Below the pieces are notes generated by a model. That model worked only from the letters and a program-made list of their open reading frames with translations, ran no database searches and was not told where the DNA came from. The position numbers and the translations under genes were made by a program. From G963666535 sp963666535 (GTDB lineage Bacteria; Bacillota; Clostridia; Oscillospirales; Oscillospiraceae): a DNA stretch of 64,000 bases. The stretch is taken from the NCBI GenBank assembly GCA_963666535.1, contig OY762913.1, forward strand, positions 2,790,001-2,854,000. Reading direction: 5' to 3'. Shown piece by piece: positions 1-8,324 of the stretch; the first letter of the stretch is position 1, and each line of letters begins with the position of its first letter.

Positions 1-1482
1 CTGGTCGTGGCCTCTGCGTTTATCCTCTACGCCTTCGTGGCGGGAAGCTCCCTGAAACTCATTATTTACAATCTCTTCTATACCACTTCCGGCGTCATCG
101 GCACGCCCATCGGCGTTTGCTCCACGTTCATCGTGCTGTTCATTATTTTCGGTTCCTTCTTAGAAAAGACCGGCATTTCAGCGTTCTTTATCAATTTGGC
201 CAATTCTCTGGCGGGCGCTTCCTCCGGCGGCCCCGCTAAGGTGGCCGTTATCTCCAGCGCGCTGTGCGGCATGGTGTCCGGTTCCTCGGTGGGCAACACA
301 GTCACCACAGGGTCGGTCACCATTCCGCTGATGAAGAAAACCGGCTATGCCCCCGAATTCGCCGGTGCCGTAGAAGCGGCTTCCTCCACCGGCGGGCAAA
401 TCATGCCCCCCATTATGGGTGCCGCGGCCTTTCTTATGGCAGAAATGGCGGGCGTATCTTACGGTTCTGTAGCCGCCCGAGCCATTCTCCCCGCCGCGCT
501 GTACTTCACCGGCATTTTCATTATGGTGCATCTGGAAGCCAAGCGTCTGGGACTCAAGGGCGCCAAGCGGGAGGATTTGCCTAAGTTCGCCCCCTTGATG
601 ATCCGCAGCGGCTATTTGCTGCTTCCGTTGATCCTGCTGGTGTATATGATTATGAATGGCTTTACTATGGCCCGCTCTGCTATGTTTGCAACGCTGGTCG
701 CCATCGTGGTCAGCATGTTCCGCAAGGAAACGCGCCTGACACCCTCAACCTTCCTTGACGCACTGGAAAATGGAGCCCGCAGTACGCTCACCGTGGGCTG
801 CGCCTGCGGTGTGGCAGGCGTGATTGCAGGTGTCATTACCATGACCGGTCTGGGGCAGCGTCTCATCACCGCCATCGTGGGTGTCTCCGGCGGATACCTC
901 ATTGTTGCCATGTTCCTGACTATGCTCACCTGTATCGTGCTGGGCATGGGTGTTCCCACCACCGCCAACTACATCATTATGGCCACCACCTGTGCCCCCA
1001 TCCTCATCAAAATGGGAATGGCAACGCAGGCGGCGCACATGTTCGTCTTCTACTTTGGCATCGTGGCGGATATTACGCCTCCCGTAGCACTGGCCGCCTA
1101 TGCCGGCTCCGCCATCGCCCACTCCAATCCGATGAAAACGGCCATCAACGCCTCGCGGCTTGCCATTGCGGCATTCATTATCCCCTATATCTTTGGACTC
1201 AACCCCGCCATGCTTTTTGTGGGCTTCACCCCCAGCATCGCGTCGGTGGTTGAAATTATCCTCATTGTCTGCACCTCTTTCGTCGGCCTGTTCGGCATTG
1301 CTGCCGGGGTCGAGGGCTATCTGCAGACTGATATGTCCTGGCTGGAGCGCATTGTCTCCATTGGGGGCGGGCTGCTGCTCGTTTATCCCGGTTTGATCAC
1401 CGATTTGGCTGGTGTTTCCATTGTGCTTCTGGTCTTGGCTTTTCAGATCAATAAACAAAAAAAGCAAATGCGCGCCGCATAA
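1..1482 (+). CDS. TRAP transporter fused permease, 5'-truncated by window edge
   Basis: Integral membrane permease of the tripartite ATP-independent periplasmic family, TAXI-type fused DctQ/DctM subunit, which imports small organic acids using an ion gradient. The reading frame is open from base 1, so the true start lies upstream; 493 residues are visible. Many hydrophobic helices are present, with typical DctM stretches such as GMVSGSSVGNT, STGGQIMPPIMGA and GMGVPTTANY. The C-terminus has further membrane segments and a basic tail. A strong hairpin terminator follows the stop. The substrate cannot be read from the sequence, and the partner binding protein would be outside the window. Confidence 0.9.
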   Translation: MVVASAFILYAFVAGSSLKLIIYNLFYTTSGVIGTPIGVCSTFIVLFIIFGSFLEKTGISAFFINLANSLAGASSGGPAKVAVISSALCGMVSGSSVGNTVTTGSVTIPLMKKTGYAPEFAGAVEAASSTGGQIMPPIMGAAAFLMAEMAGVSYGSVAARAILPAALYFTGIFIMVHLEAKRLGLKGAKREDLPKFAPLMIRSGYLLLPLILLVYMIMNGFTMARSAMFATLVAIVVSMFRKETRLTPSTFLDALENGARSTLTVGCACGVAGVIAGVITMTGLGQRLITAIVGVSGGYLIVAMFLTMLTCIVLGMGVPTTANYIIMATTCAPILIKMGMATQAAHMFVFYFGIVADITPPVALAAYAGSAIAHSNPMKTAINASRLAIAAFIIPYIFGLNPAMLFVGFTPSIASVVEIILIVCTSFVGLFGIAAGVEGYLQTDMSWLERIVSIGGGLLLVYPGLITDLAGVSIVLLVLAFQINKQKKQMRAA

Positions 1483-1502
1483 CTGCTTACCATCAGCACT
1501 TT

Positions 1503-1540
1503 ACAGGACGAGTGATTTTAAATCACTCGTCCTGTTTTAT
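1503..1540 (+). terminator. Rho-independent terminator after TRAP permease
   Basis: A near-perfect palindrome with arms 1503-1519 and 1520-1535 (ACAGGACGAGTGATTT and its complement) is followed by a short T run. It closes the TRAP transporter unit before spoVT. Confidence 0.85.
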
Positions 1541-1647
1541 GATCTTTCCCGCAAAATTGAAATGAGATTATTGAATAGTCCACCGTATAAATTTTCCTCA
1601 TTTACAAACAATACTCTTGCCATCAAACCGAAAAGGAGTTTATATAG

Positions 1648-2190
1648 ATGAAAGCAACCGGAATCGTACGCCGTATTGACGACCTCGGCCGCGTGGTCAT
1701 CCCCAAGGAGATCCGCCGCACCATGCGCATCCGTGAAGGCGACCCGTTGGAGATTTATACCGACAAGGAAGGCGGAGTCATCTTCAAGAAATATTCTCTG
1801 TTAGGTGGACTCTCCGATTTTGCAGAACACCTTTGCGAAACCCTTACAAAAACCTCCGGTCACCCCTCTGTAATCACAGACCGGGATACCTGCATCGCCG
1901 CATCAGGCGCGCCGCGGCGGGAATTTCTGGATAAGCGAATTTCTCCATCCCTGGAAAACTTAATGGAGAGTCGCCAGGCATACCAATATCAGCCTGGTTC
2001 GCCTGGACTCCCCGTGAGTGCCGAAAACTCCAAGTTCCTCGTTACTGCCGCCGCACCCATTCTTTCTGAGGGCGATGTACTGGGCTGTGTCCTCTTTATC
2101 GGCACCGAGGACGCCATGGACGCCTCCGAACTGGACTCCAAGCTGGTCCAAACCATTTCTGGTTTTTTGGGCCGCCATTTGGAAGGCTGA
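1648..2190 (+). CDS. spoVT: Stage V sporulation protein T (AbrB-type regulator)
   Basis: Forespore transcription factor that modulates sigma-G-dependent genes. The N-terminal 50 residues are an AbrB/SpoVT swapped-hairpin DNA-binding domain (MKATGIVRRIDDLGRVVIPK, then RRTMRIREGDPLEIY). Residues about 55-180 form the GAF-like C-terminal domain. The length of 180 residues matches Bacillus and Clostridium SpoVT. The ATG follows AAAAGGAG at good spacing. It is monocistronic here. The N-terminal motif alone could be another AbrB protein, but length and the second domain make SpoVT very likely. Confidence 0.93.
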   Translation: MKATGIVRRIDDLGRVVIPKEIRRTMRIREGDPLEIYTDKEGGVIFKKYSLLGGLSDFAEHLCETLTKTSGHPSVITDRDTCIAASGAPRREFLDKRISPSLENLMESRQAYQYQPGSPGLPVSAENSKFLVTAAAPILSEGDVLGCVLFIGTEDAMDASELDSKLVQTISGFLGRHLEG

Positions 2191-2208
2191 TTCCCCCTCG
2201 ATGACAGA

Positions 2209-2240
2209 GAAGGACCACCCCCGCCTGGGTGTGGTCCTTC
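2209..2240 (+). terminator. Hairpin after spoVT
   Basis: Inverted repeat GAAGGACCAC / GTGGTCCTTC (2209-2218 and 2231-2240) 19 bases after the spoVT stop. The downstream T tract is poor, so termination efficiency is uncertain. Confidence 0.55.
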
Positions 2241-2414
2241 TCATGTTGATCAAGACTTGAAGCGTTTCCACCGGGCGAAAATGAGGCAAGGGTTTCTTCT
2301 ATTCATCTGCATTAAAAAGGATACGCTATCTCGCCATAAAGACGGATAGTCAAGGTGCCCTCCCATGAGGAAATTCAATCCCCGCGGAACGCATGTCAGT
2401 TTGATTAAACAGTT

Positions 2415-2444
2415 AAGGACCGCACCCGGGAGGGTGCGGTCCTT
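2415..2444 (-). terminator. Hairpin downstream of spoIIQ-like gene
   Basis: Perfect 13-bp inverted repeat AAGGACCGCACCC with a 4-base loop, 50 bases past the 3' end of the minus-strand peptidase gene. No long T tract follows on either strand; it may end transcription from both sides. Confidence 0.6.
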
Positions 2445-2493
2445 CCTGTAATAATGTCTCTTCGGTTTCGGCTTCACTCGATGCCAAGCCGAA

Positions 2494-3207
2494 TCACTGT
2501 GGGAGATACTCCAGTGGATCCACACTGATTTCATCCAGCGACATGGCAAAATGAAGATGGCTCTCCAGCTCGTTTTCAGCGATAGCCGTTGTCCCCACAC
2601 TGCCAATCACAGCGCCACAGGTAACGGTATCTCCTTCGGCCACAGTGGGTTTCGCGGCCAGATTGGAATACTGGGAACAAAGTCCTCCGCCGTGACTGAT
2701 GATAACCGTGGTCCCCAAAAGTGCATCCTCATACACGTGGGTAACACTTCCGTCCGCCACTGCCAGTACGCTGGCGCTTTGGGCCGCTGCAATATCCACG
2801 CCGTCATGGGTACGCCAATCTCCCATGGTCACATCATAGGCAAGCGCTTCCAGATTAAAGGTGGTCAGCACCGTACCCTTTACCGGCCAGGTAAATACCA
2901 CGGGCAGCACCGTTTCCTCCGCCACATTCAGCTCTGTGGGCGCCACTGCGTCCGACACCGGTTCCGTTGTCTCCGTTTCCTTGGGTGCCGTGGTCACCAC
3001 CGGCTGCTCCGGCTTGATCACCACTGGCTCTTCCTCCACACCTGCGGTTGCGGATGCGGAAATTGCGGTTGGCTCTCCGGTCAAATTTAAACCGGAAATC
3101 AAATAATAGCCCGAAACTCCAATTGCGGCGACGCAAAGGAACAGGACTATGTAAAAGCCCTGTCCAGCCAGAAAATCGCCCGTGCGTTGCATAAATGGTT
3201 TTTTCAC
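2494..3207 (-). CDS. SpoIIQ-like M23 (LytM) metallopeptidase-domain protein
   Basis: Membrane-anchored LytM protein, probably the forespore SpoIIQ that pairs with SpoIIIAH across the intermembrane space during engulfment. One TM helix lies near residues 20-42, followed by a Thr/Val/Glu-rich linker and a C-terminal LytM domain. The zinc ligands are present: HDGVD (H-x3-D) and HLHF (HxH). In Bacillus subtilis SpoIIQ this site is degenerate, while in several Clostridia it is kept, so this copy may bind zinc or be active. Start chosen at GTG 3207, which follows GGAGGTG, rather than an upstream in-frame codon; 237 aa. Another M23 endopeptidase is the main alternative. Confidence 0.8.
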   Translation of the reverse strand: MKKPFMQRTGDFLAGQGFYIVLFLCVAAIGVSGYYLISGLNLTGEPTAISASATAGVEEEPVVIKPEQPVVTTAPKETETTEPVSDAVAPTELNVAEETVLPVVFTWPVKGTVLTTFNLEALAYDVTMGDWRTHDGVDIAAAQSASVLAVADGSVTHVYEDALLGTTVIISHGGGLCSQYSNLAAKPTVAEGDTVTCGAVIGSVGTTAIAENELESHLHFAMSLDEISVDPLEYLPQ

Positions 3208-3243
3208 AAAAAACACCTCCACTGCTATTTTGGGCAGCAACAC

Positions 3244-3601
3244 AAACGCTTATACATTTTTTGCTACTTTTTTGTGCGAAATTGGTCTTTTCATCCTTGA
3301 CGTTCTCTCAGTTGCCCGCCCCGTCCTGTCTGCGCCACGTCAATTATACACAACAGGACATGTCAAATGTTGAGTCGGTTTGTTTGTATTGCCCCTTGTT
3401 TTCTTTCCGAAACCGAACTACACTGGAGTTAAGCAACGCTCGAAAATAAGAAGCTGTTTTTTACAATGGGGATCGCCAAAATCGATTTCAAAATTTGTAA
3501 GGAATCCGGCTGGGAAGACGTCACCTCCAAAAAGGTTCCGTCTTTTCTGGCCGGTTTTTTTATCCATTGAGGTTGTGCAAAAACAGAGAGGACGACGCTT
3601 T
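3244..3601. other. Intergenic region with candidate leader and attenuator
   Basis: 358 bases between the spoIIQ-like gene and the DUF3870 gene; no convincing gene. It must hold the divergent promoters. The second half (about 3460-3565) can fold into a hairpin followed by seven T residues just upstream of the DUF3870 start (separate entry), suggesting regulation of the DUF3870-permease pair by premature termination. Confidence 0.5.
3509..3563 (+). terminator. Putative attenuator hairpin upstream of DUF3870
   Basis: CCGGC...AAGACG around 3509-3523 can pair with CGTCTT...GGCCGG around 3539-3555, with wobble pairs, followed directly by T7 (3556-3562). It lies 40 bases before the next start codon, so it behaves like a leader terminator rather than a gene-end terminator. 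No known riboswitch class was recognised in the preceding 100 bases. Confidence 0.45.
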
Positions 3602-3931
3602 ATGTGCAACGACATCGTGATGATTTCCGCTTACGCCAAACTCCCTACAAACACCACCTCAGAGGCCGTTTACAAAACACTGGCACTTGCCACCCTTGTC
3701 GATATGGAGGAAAGAACTATCGTATCCGCAGAATGCTCCATGATCACCAACCTCACAAAACAGTTCATATCCCGGTTGATGACAGGTTATAACCTCGACA
3801 ACGGGCCGGACGTTCTCCTAGCGCGGTTTGAAAGCACGTATTACGGTCACGCAAAGAAGGCCATTGAGACCGCTATCAAAATGATCTTTTCCCAGTATAA
3901 CGACATCAAAGCCGCGCGAGGCTTAGATTAA
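3602..3931 (+). CDS. DUF3870 domain protein
   Basis: Cytosolic protein of 109 residues in the DUF3870 family, found in Firmicutes and of unknown role. Recognisable features are the N-terminal ISAYAKLP strand, the VDMEERTIVSAECSMI strand pair and the C-terminal helix after YYGHAKKA. Start ATG 3602 follows AGAGG at 10 bases. It sits 85 bases upstream of a permease fused to a cytidylate kinase-like domain, and the two may be co-transcribed behind the leader hairpin. No catalytic motif is visible. Confidence 0.75.
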   Translation: MCNDIVMISAYAKLPTNTTSEAVYKTLALATLVDMEERTIVSAECSMITNLTKQFISRLMTGYNLDNGPDVLLARFESTYYGHAKKAIETAIKMIFSQYNDIKAARGLD

Positions 3932-4016
3932 CCCGGGTTCATCGGGTGATGTGATAGGGAGCGGATGCTCTTCCACCACCTATTGCACTATACTATCATG
4001 AAAGTAGGAGGTTCAT

Positions 4017-5984
4017 TTGGCAAAACCTAAATTAAGGCTTCAGATCCCTGGTATCCATTACCGCCTGGAGCCGCCGGAACTGCTGCAGGGCATCCTGATG
4101 GTTGCCGTTGGCTTTTCCACCGTTCCCATCCTGCAAGAAACCCTTGGAATGTCTTATTCCGCCGCTTTGACAGTGGCCGCCATCGCCGAACTGTTTGGCA
4201 TACTCCATGTCACCTTTGGGGACCCTGTGGTTCCCGGTTGGATTGCTTCGGCGCTTCCCCTTGTTCTGGTTTATCTGGCTGATTTCGAGGTAGGCCCTGA
4301 TTCCGTTTACGCAATGATCGCCTTGCAACTGCTCATCGGCGTCCTATTTGTGGTACTGGGTTCCACAGGGCTGGCCCACAAGCTGATGAAGGTAATTCCG
4401 GGGTCGCTGAAAGCGGGTATCCTCTTTGGCGCGGCCATTGCCGCACTAGCCCGCATCTTTACAGACGGCGGGTATCTCTCCCAGTATCCCCTGTCAGTGG
4501 GCGTTGGCTCCGTGGTCACGCTGGTGGTTCTCTTCTCCCATCGCTTCCAAATTTTGAAGAGTAAGAATCGCGCCATGCAAGAACTTGGAAAATACGGGAT
4601 GCTGCCCGGTCTGCTCTCCGCGATGATCGTGGGTTTTATCTCTGGCGAGATTCCCCTTCCGCAGATTGAATGGGGCTTTATTCCCTTCAATTACGGCGAG
4701 GTATTCCGTAATTACAGCGTATTCTCCATCGGTATGCCCAGTCTTTCCACCTTCCTCAATGCTCTGCCCATGGCCATTGCGGTATACGTCATCGCCTTTG
4801 GTGAGATCGTCACCGCCGAGGCCGTTCTTTCAGACGCACAGGAAACCCGTCCCGCTGATCAGATCGACTTCAATTCCAACCGCACCAATGTCATCGCGGG
4901 CGTCCGCAATATCCTCTTGGCACTGTTCGCTCCCTTTACCGCGCTGGCCGGTCCCCTGTGGGCTGCCGTCACGGTCTCGATCAGCGAGCGGTACAAGGAA
5001 GGCCCCAAAGCTATGAAGACCATCTTCGGCGGCATGGGTTCCTTCAAGATCTCCACCGCCATCTGCATTCTGCTTCTCCCTGCCGCCACACTGCTCAAGC
5101 CCATTCTCCCCGTGGCGCTGGCTATCACCCTGCTGGTGCAGGGCTATGCGTGCTCCTACATCGCTGTGGAGCAGGTCAAACATGACAAGGTCGCCGCCGG
5201 CATCGCTGGCATGACCGGTTCTGTGATCTACCTTGCAAGCCTCAACTGGGGCCTTGCTTTCGGTGTTATTTCTTATCTTCTACTGGAAAGCGGAGCCAAG
5301 AAAAGCCTGAGTATCATTATCAATGAGAGGAAGAGAGCTATGAGCATCAACAAAAATCAGCTTGTCATTACCATTGATCAGGAATACGGCAGCCACGGCA
5401 AGGAAGTTGGCGAGACACTTGGCACCATGCTGAACATTCCCTGCTACAGCAGCGAAATCTTAACCGAAGCCGCCGCGCAAAGCCGCATCTCGGAAAAGCT
5501 CCTGCGCCGCTTCGACGAACGCATTGTTCATCAGGCTTACGATCTGCTGGCAGATGACGAGGCCGGCATTCATTTGCCTTCCCCCAACGACTTTGTAACC
5601 GCACTGTTGCTGGCCGATAAAGCACTTGCCACGAAGAGCTGCATTTTAATTGATCACCACGCCGCTTTTGCTTTGGCCGCTCGGGAAGACTGCATTCACA
5701 TCTTTCTTCATTCCGACAAAGCGGACCGGGCCAAAGTTTTAGCGCAGGAAAACAGTTTGTCCGAAGCAGATGCTGTCAAACGTCTGCAAAAATTAGATAA
5801 GCAGCGCACTCGTTACTTCCGCAGATATTTCCGCGACTGGGGCAATGCTTCCCAGTACAGCATGAGCATCGACGTTGGCGCGTTAGGCATAAACGAAACG
5901 GCCGACCAGATCATGGCCTTCCTCCAGAGCACTACTCACGGGGCCGTCATGTGCCCTACTACAGTCAGCGTGCGCGGCGCGTGA
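4017..5984 (+). CDS. UraA/SulP-like permease fused to cytidylate kinase-like domain
   Basis: 655-residue two-part protein. Residues 1 to about 430 are a polytopic permease with 12-14 hydrophobic segments resembling the UraA/SulP (NCS2-like) transporter fold. Residues 442-640 match the cytidylate kinase-like family (Cytidylate_kin2): VITIDQEYGSHGKEVGETLG is a P-loop-like nucleotide-binding start, followed by RYFR...RDWG and YSMSIDVG blocks. Start TTG 4017 follows AGGAGG at 5 bases. At the domain junction an in-frame ATG (5340) is preceded by GAGAGG, so the kinase-like part could also be translated alone. Substrate unknown; a nucleobase or organic anion fits the fold. Confidence 0.75.
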   Translation: MAKPKLRLQIPGIHYRLEPPELLQGILMVAVGFSTVPILQETLGMSYSAALTVAAIAELFGILHVTFGDPVVPGWIASALPLVLVYLADFEVGPDSVYAMIALQLLIGVLFVVLGSTGLAHKLMKVIPGSLKAGILFGAAIAALARIFTDGGYLSQYPLSVGVGSVVTLVVLFSHRFQILKSKNRAMQELGKYGMLPGLLSAMIVGFISGEIPLPQIEWGFIPFNYGEVFRNYSVFSIGMPSLSTFLNALPMAIAVYVIAFGEIVTAEAVLSDAQETRPADQIDFNSNRTNVIAGVRNILLALFAPFTALAGPLWAAVTVSISERYKEGPKAMKTIFGGMGSFKISTAICILLLPAATLLKPILPVALAITLLVQGYACSYIAVEQVKHDKVAAGIAGMTGSVIYLASLNWGLAFGVISYLLLESGAKKSLSIIINERKRAMSINKNQLVITIDQEYGSHGKEVGETLGTMLNIPCYSSEILTEAAAQSRISEKLLRRFDERIVHQAYDLLADDEAGIHLPSPNDFVTALLLADKALATKSCILIDHHAAFALAAREDCIHIFLHSDKADRAKVLAQENSLSEADAVKRLQKLDKQRTRYFRRYFRDWGNASQYSMSIDVGALGINETADQIMAFLQSTTHGAVMCPTTVSVRGA

Positions 5985-6017
5985 TGCGGCGTGCTGAGGT
6001 TCTGTATCTTCAACACC

Positions 6018-6170
6018 ATCCCGCAGAATAGACCCGCTTACCTTTAAATAACACAGCACAACACAATCCCGCAAAATAGACCTGCTCCCTTTAAATAACA
6101 TAACACAACACAACACAGCACAACACAACACGGCACGGCACAACACGGCACAACACACTGCACACACTGT
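6018..6170. repeat. Tandem unit plus AACAC-type simple repeat
   Basis: Two adjacent units beginning ATCCCGCARAATAGACC and sharing CCTTTAAATAACA are followed by irregular repeats of CAACA/CGGCA pentamers up to about 6166. The tract lies after the permease-kinase stop and codes for nothing convincing. Confidence 0.75.
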
Positions 6171-6201
6171 AACTCTCACGATTAGACCTCATGAGAATGG
6201 T

Positions 6202-6238
6202 AAGTTGGGACGACCGCACTTTGCGGTCGCCCCAACTT
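6202..6238 (+). terminator. Long hairpin before asnS
   Basis: Arms AAGTTGGGACGACCGCA (6202-6218) and TGCGGTCGCCCCAACTT (6222-6238) with a 3-base loop. The T tract is weak. It could end the upstream unit. Confidence 0.6.
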
Positions 6239-6299
6239 GCGGTTTTCAAGGGGTCTCTCCTTTTCTGCTCTCCCTTTGCGGAAGAAAGCGGGAAACCCC

Positions 6300-6328
6300 T
6301 TGTAAACCGGCGGTCAAACGGCTATAAT
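6300..6328 (+). promoter_or_regulatory. Sigma-A-type promoter for asnS
   Basis: TTGTAA (6300-6305), 17-base spacer, TATAAT (6323-6328). The roughly 75-base leader shows no T-box motif, unlike many Firmicutes aminoacyl-tRNA synthetase genes. Confidence 0.75.
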
Positions 6329-6407
6329 ACTTTTCATTAGAGTACAAAGACGCAGCCGCCTATCACTGCGCCGTGCTTATTAAAATGTAGAACAGCGAGG
6401 GATTGTT

Positions 6408-7802
6408 TTGAAACGGACAACCATTTCTCAGATTTTTTTCGACAGCGAAATAATGAGCGGCCAAAGGGTCACCGTCTGCGGCTGGGCCCGTACCATTCGT
6501 GACATGAAAACCTTCGGCTTTATCGAACTCAACGACGGCAGCTGCTTTCAAAATCTGCAGATCGTAATGGATGCGGGCTGCCTGCAAAATTATGCCGAAA
6601 TTGCCGGTCAGAATGTGGGCTGCGCCCTGATCATCAGCGGGCTAGTGGTCCTCACCCCCGACGCCAAGCAGCCACTGGAAATTAAGGCCGTCTCTATCAC
6701 TGTGGAGGGTGCCTCCTCTCCGGAATACCCGCTGCAAAAGAAGCGCCACAGCGTGGAGTATCTCCGCACCATCCAGCATTTGCGTCCCCGCACCAACCTC
6801 TTTTCCGCCGCGTTCCGGGTGCGCTCTGTCGCGGCCCACGCCATCCACTGCTTCTTTCAGCATCAGGGCTTTGTTTATGTCCACACCCCCATCATCACGG
6901 CCTCTGACTGCGAGGGAGCTGGCGAGATGTTCCGCGTGTCTACCCTTGACCCCATTGCCCCGCCACGGAATGAGGACGGCTGTGTGGACTACACCAAGGA
7001 CTTTTTTGGAAAACCAGCCAGCCTTACCGTTTCCGGCCAGCTCAACTGTGAGAATTTTGCTATGGCTTTCGGCAGCGTGTACACCTTCGGCCCTACCTTC
7101 CGCGCCGAAAATTCCAACACCCAGCGTCACGCGGCCGAATTCTGGATGATCGAGCCTGAAATTGCCTTTGCCGACCTGTCCGATGACATGGATCTGGCCG
7201 AGGCAATGATTAAGTATGTCATCCGCACCGTGATGAAAAAATGCCCCGATGAAATGGCTTTTTTCAATTCTTTTGTGGACAAGAATCTGGTGGATCGGCT
7301 CACCCATGTAGCCAGCTCCGACTTTGGGCGCGTGTCCTACACCGAGGCGGTGGACATTTTACAGCAATCCGGCCAAACCTTTGATTATCCGGTCAGTTGG
7401 GGCTGTGACCTGCAAACTGAACACGAGCGTTTTCTCACAGAGCAGATTTATAAAAAGCCCGTGTTTGTCACGGATTACCCCAAGGAGATCAAGGCCTTTT
7501 ATATGCGCCTGAACGACGACGGCAAAACAGTTGCCGCCACTGACTGTCTGGTTCCCGGTATCGGCGAGATTATCGGCGGCAGCCAGCGGGAAGAGCGGCT
7601 GGACGTGCTGGAGTCCCGCATGGCGGAGTTGGGGCTTGACCCCAAGGACTACTGGTGGTATCTTGATCTGCGGCGCTATGGCGGCTGTAAGCATGCAGGC
7701 TTCGGGCTGGGATTCGAGCGCATGGTCATGTATTTAACAGGCATCTCTAACATCCGCGACGTACTGCCCCACCCCAGAACCGTGGGCAATGCAGATTTTT
7801 AA
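6408..7802 (+). CDS. asnS: Asparagine-tRNA ligase
   Basis: Class IIb aminoacyl-tRNA synthetase that charges tRNA-Asn with asparagine using ATP, in the cytosol. The N-terminal OB-fold anticodon-binding domain covers residues 15-105 (VTVCGWARTIRDMKTFGFIEL). The catalytic core has motif 2 (FRAENSNTQRHAAEFWMIEPE) and motif 3 (GLGFERMVMYLTG), ending in the usual IRDVLPHPRT. 464 residues is normal for AsnRS. The start is TTG 6408 behind GAGGGA. Monocistronic with its own promoter and terminator. Confidence 0.95.
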   Translation: MKRTTISQIFFDSEIMSGQRVTVCGWARTIRDMKTFGFIELNDGSCFQNLQIVMDAGCLQNYAEIAGQNVGCALIISGLVVLTPDAKQPLEIKAVSITVEGASSPEYPLQKKRHSVEYLRTIQHLRPRTNLFSAAFRVRSVAAHAIHCFFQHQGFVYVHTPIITASDCEGAGEMFRVSTLDPIAPPRNEDGCVDYTKDFFGKPASLTVSGQLNCENFAMAFGSVYTFGPTFRAENSNTQRHAAEFWMIEPEIAFADLSDDMDLAEAMIKYVIRTVMKKCPDEMAFFNSFVDKNLVDRLTHVASSDFGRVSYTEAVDILQQSGQTFDYPVSWGCDLQTEHERFLTEQIYKKPVFVTDYPKEIKAFYMRLNDDGKTVAATDCLVPGIGEIIGGSQREERLDVLESRMAELGLDPKDYWWYLDLRRYGGCKHAGFGLGFERMVMYLTGISNIRDVLPHPRTVGNADF

Positions 7803-7814
7803 GTCCCATGCTTA

Positions 7815-7854
7815 TCCCCCAAGCGGCTGTTCAAGCCGTCTGGGGGATTTTTTT
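7815..7854 (+). terminator. Rho-independent terminator after asnS
   Basis: Stem TCCCCCAAGCGGCT with AGCCGTCTGGGGGA (one mismatch) followed by T7. Confidence 0.9.
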
Positions 7855-7860
7855 AACCTG

Positions 7861-7889
7861 TTGACAAGCGGCTGCTCATGTGCTATCCT
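7861..7889 (+). promoter_or_regulatory. Strong sigma-A promoter of the GntR-ABC operon
   Basis: TTGACA (7861-7866), 17-base spacer, TATCCT (7884-7889), immediately followed by an operator palindrome covering the start region. Confidence 0.85.
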
Positions 7890-7897
7890 AGTTATGC

Positions 7898-7921
7898 AGT
7901 TAGTTAGTCTAGTAACTAACT
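7898..7921. promoter_or_regulatory. Operator palindrome for the GntR/YtrA-type regulator
   Basis: Perfect inverted repeat AGTTAGTTA-N6-TAACTAACT about 9 bases past the -10 box and 26 bases before the gntR start. Its position suggests autorepression of the GntR-ABC operon; YtrA-type regulators commonly act this way. Confidence 0.8.
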
Positions 7922-7946
7922 AGTTAACTTATCTGGAGGGATGTTC

Positions 7947-8324
7947 ATGACATTCGGCTTCAGTGGGGAGCGCCCGATCTTCATCCAGCTGGCAGAGCAG
8001 CTGGAAGACGGCATTCTAAGTGGTGCTTATCCTGAGGAAACACAGGTTCCATCGATTACGGATTACGCTGTGGCCTATCGGATCAATCCCGCCACCGCGC
8101 TGAAAGGCGTCAATCTTTTAGTAGAGGCGGGACTGCTGTACAAAAAGCGTGGGCTTGGGATGTTTGTTTCCGCGGGAGCGCGGCAAACGTTGGTCGCCCA
8201 GCGCAAGGAGCGCTTCTACCGGGACTACGTTTTGAAAACGGTCAGTGAAGCCAAACGGCTAAGTCTTACGGCGCAGGAGCTAAGCAAAATGTTAGAGAGG
8301 GGATTTGAAGAAAATGGCATTTGA
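7947..8324 (+). CDS. GntR family (YtrA-type) transcriptional regulator
   Basis: Short GntR regulator of 125 residues. Residues 5-75 form the winged helix (PIFIQLAEQLEDGILSGAY, then YRINPATALKGVNLLVEAGLLYKKRG). The short C-terminal helical tail is typical of the YtrA subfamily, which usually represses a linked ABC transporter. ATG 7947 is preferred over ATG 7941 because GGAGGG ends only one base before 7941. The stop overlaps the following ATPase gene by 11 bases. The palindrome just upstream is its probable operator. Confidence 0.9.
   Translation: MTFGFSGERPIFIQLAEQLEDGILSGAYPEETQVPSITDYAVAYRINPATALKGVNLLVEAGLLYKKRGLGMFVSAGARQTLVAQRKERFYRDYVLKTVSEAKRLSLTAQELSKMLERGFEENGI

Larger units (their letters stand above)
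5985..6407. other. Intergenic region with duplicated unit and AACAC-rich tract
   Basis: No gene seen. It contains two diverged copies of a 45-48-base unit (about 6018-6065 and 6066-6110, each beginning ATCCCGCARAATAGACC), a CA/AACAC-rich low-complexity tract to about 6170, a strong hairpin (6202-6238) and the asnS promoter. Confidence 0.7.

Noticed and set aside
5883..6179. Minus-strand frame rich in Cys/Leu over the AACAC tract
   Set aside because: Product is a translation of simple repeats; no start signal and no domain.
6241..6407. T-box leader for asnS
   Set aside because: No T-box conserved sequence or antiterminator structure could be found; a normal promoter accounts for expression.
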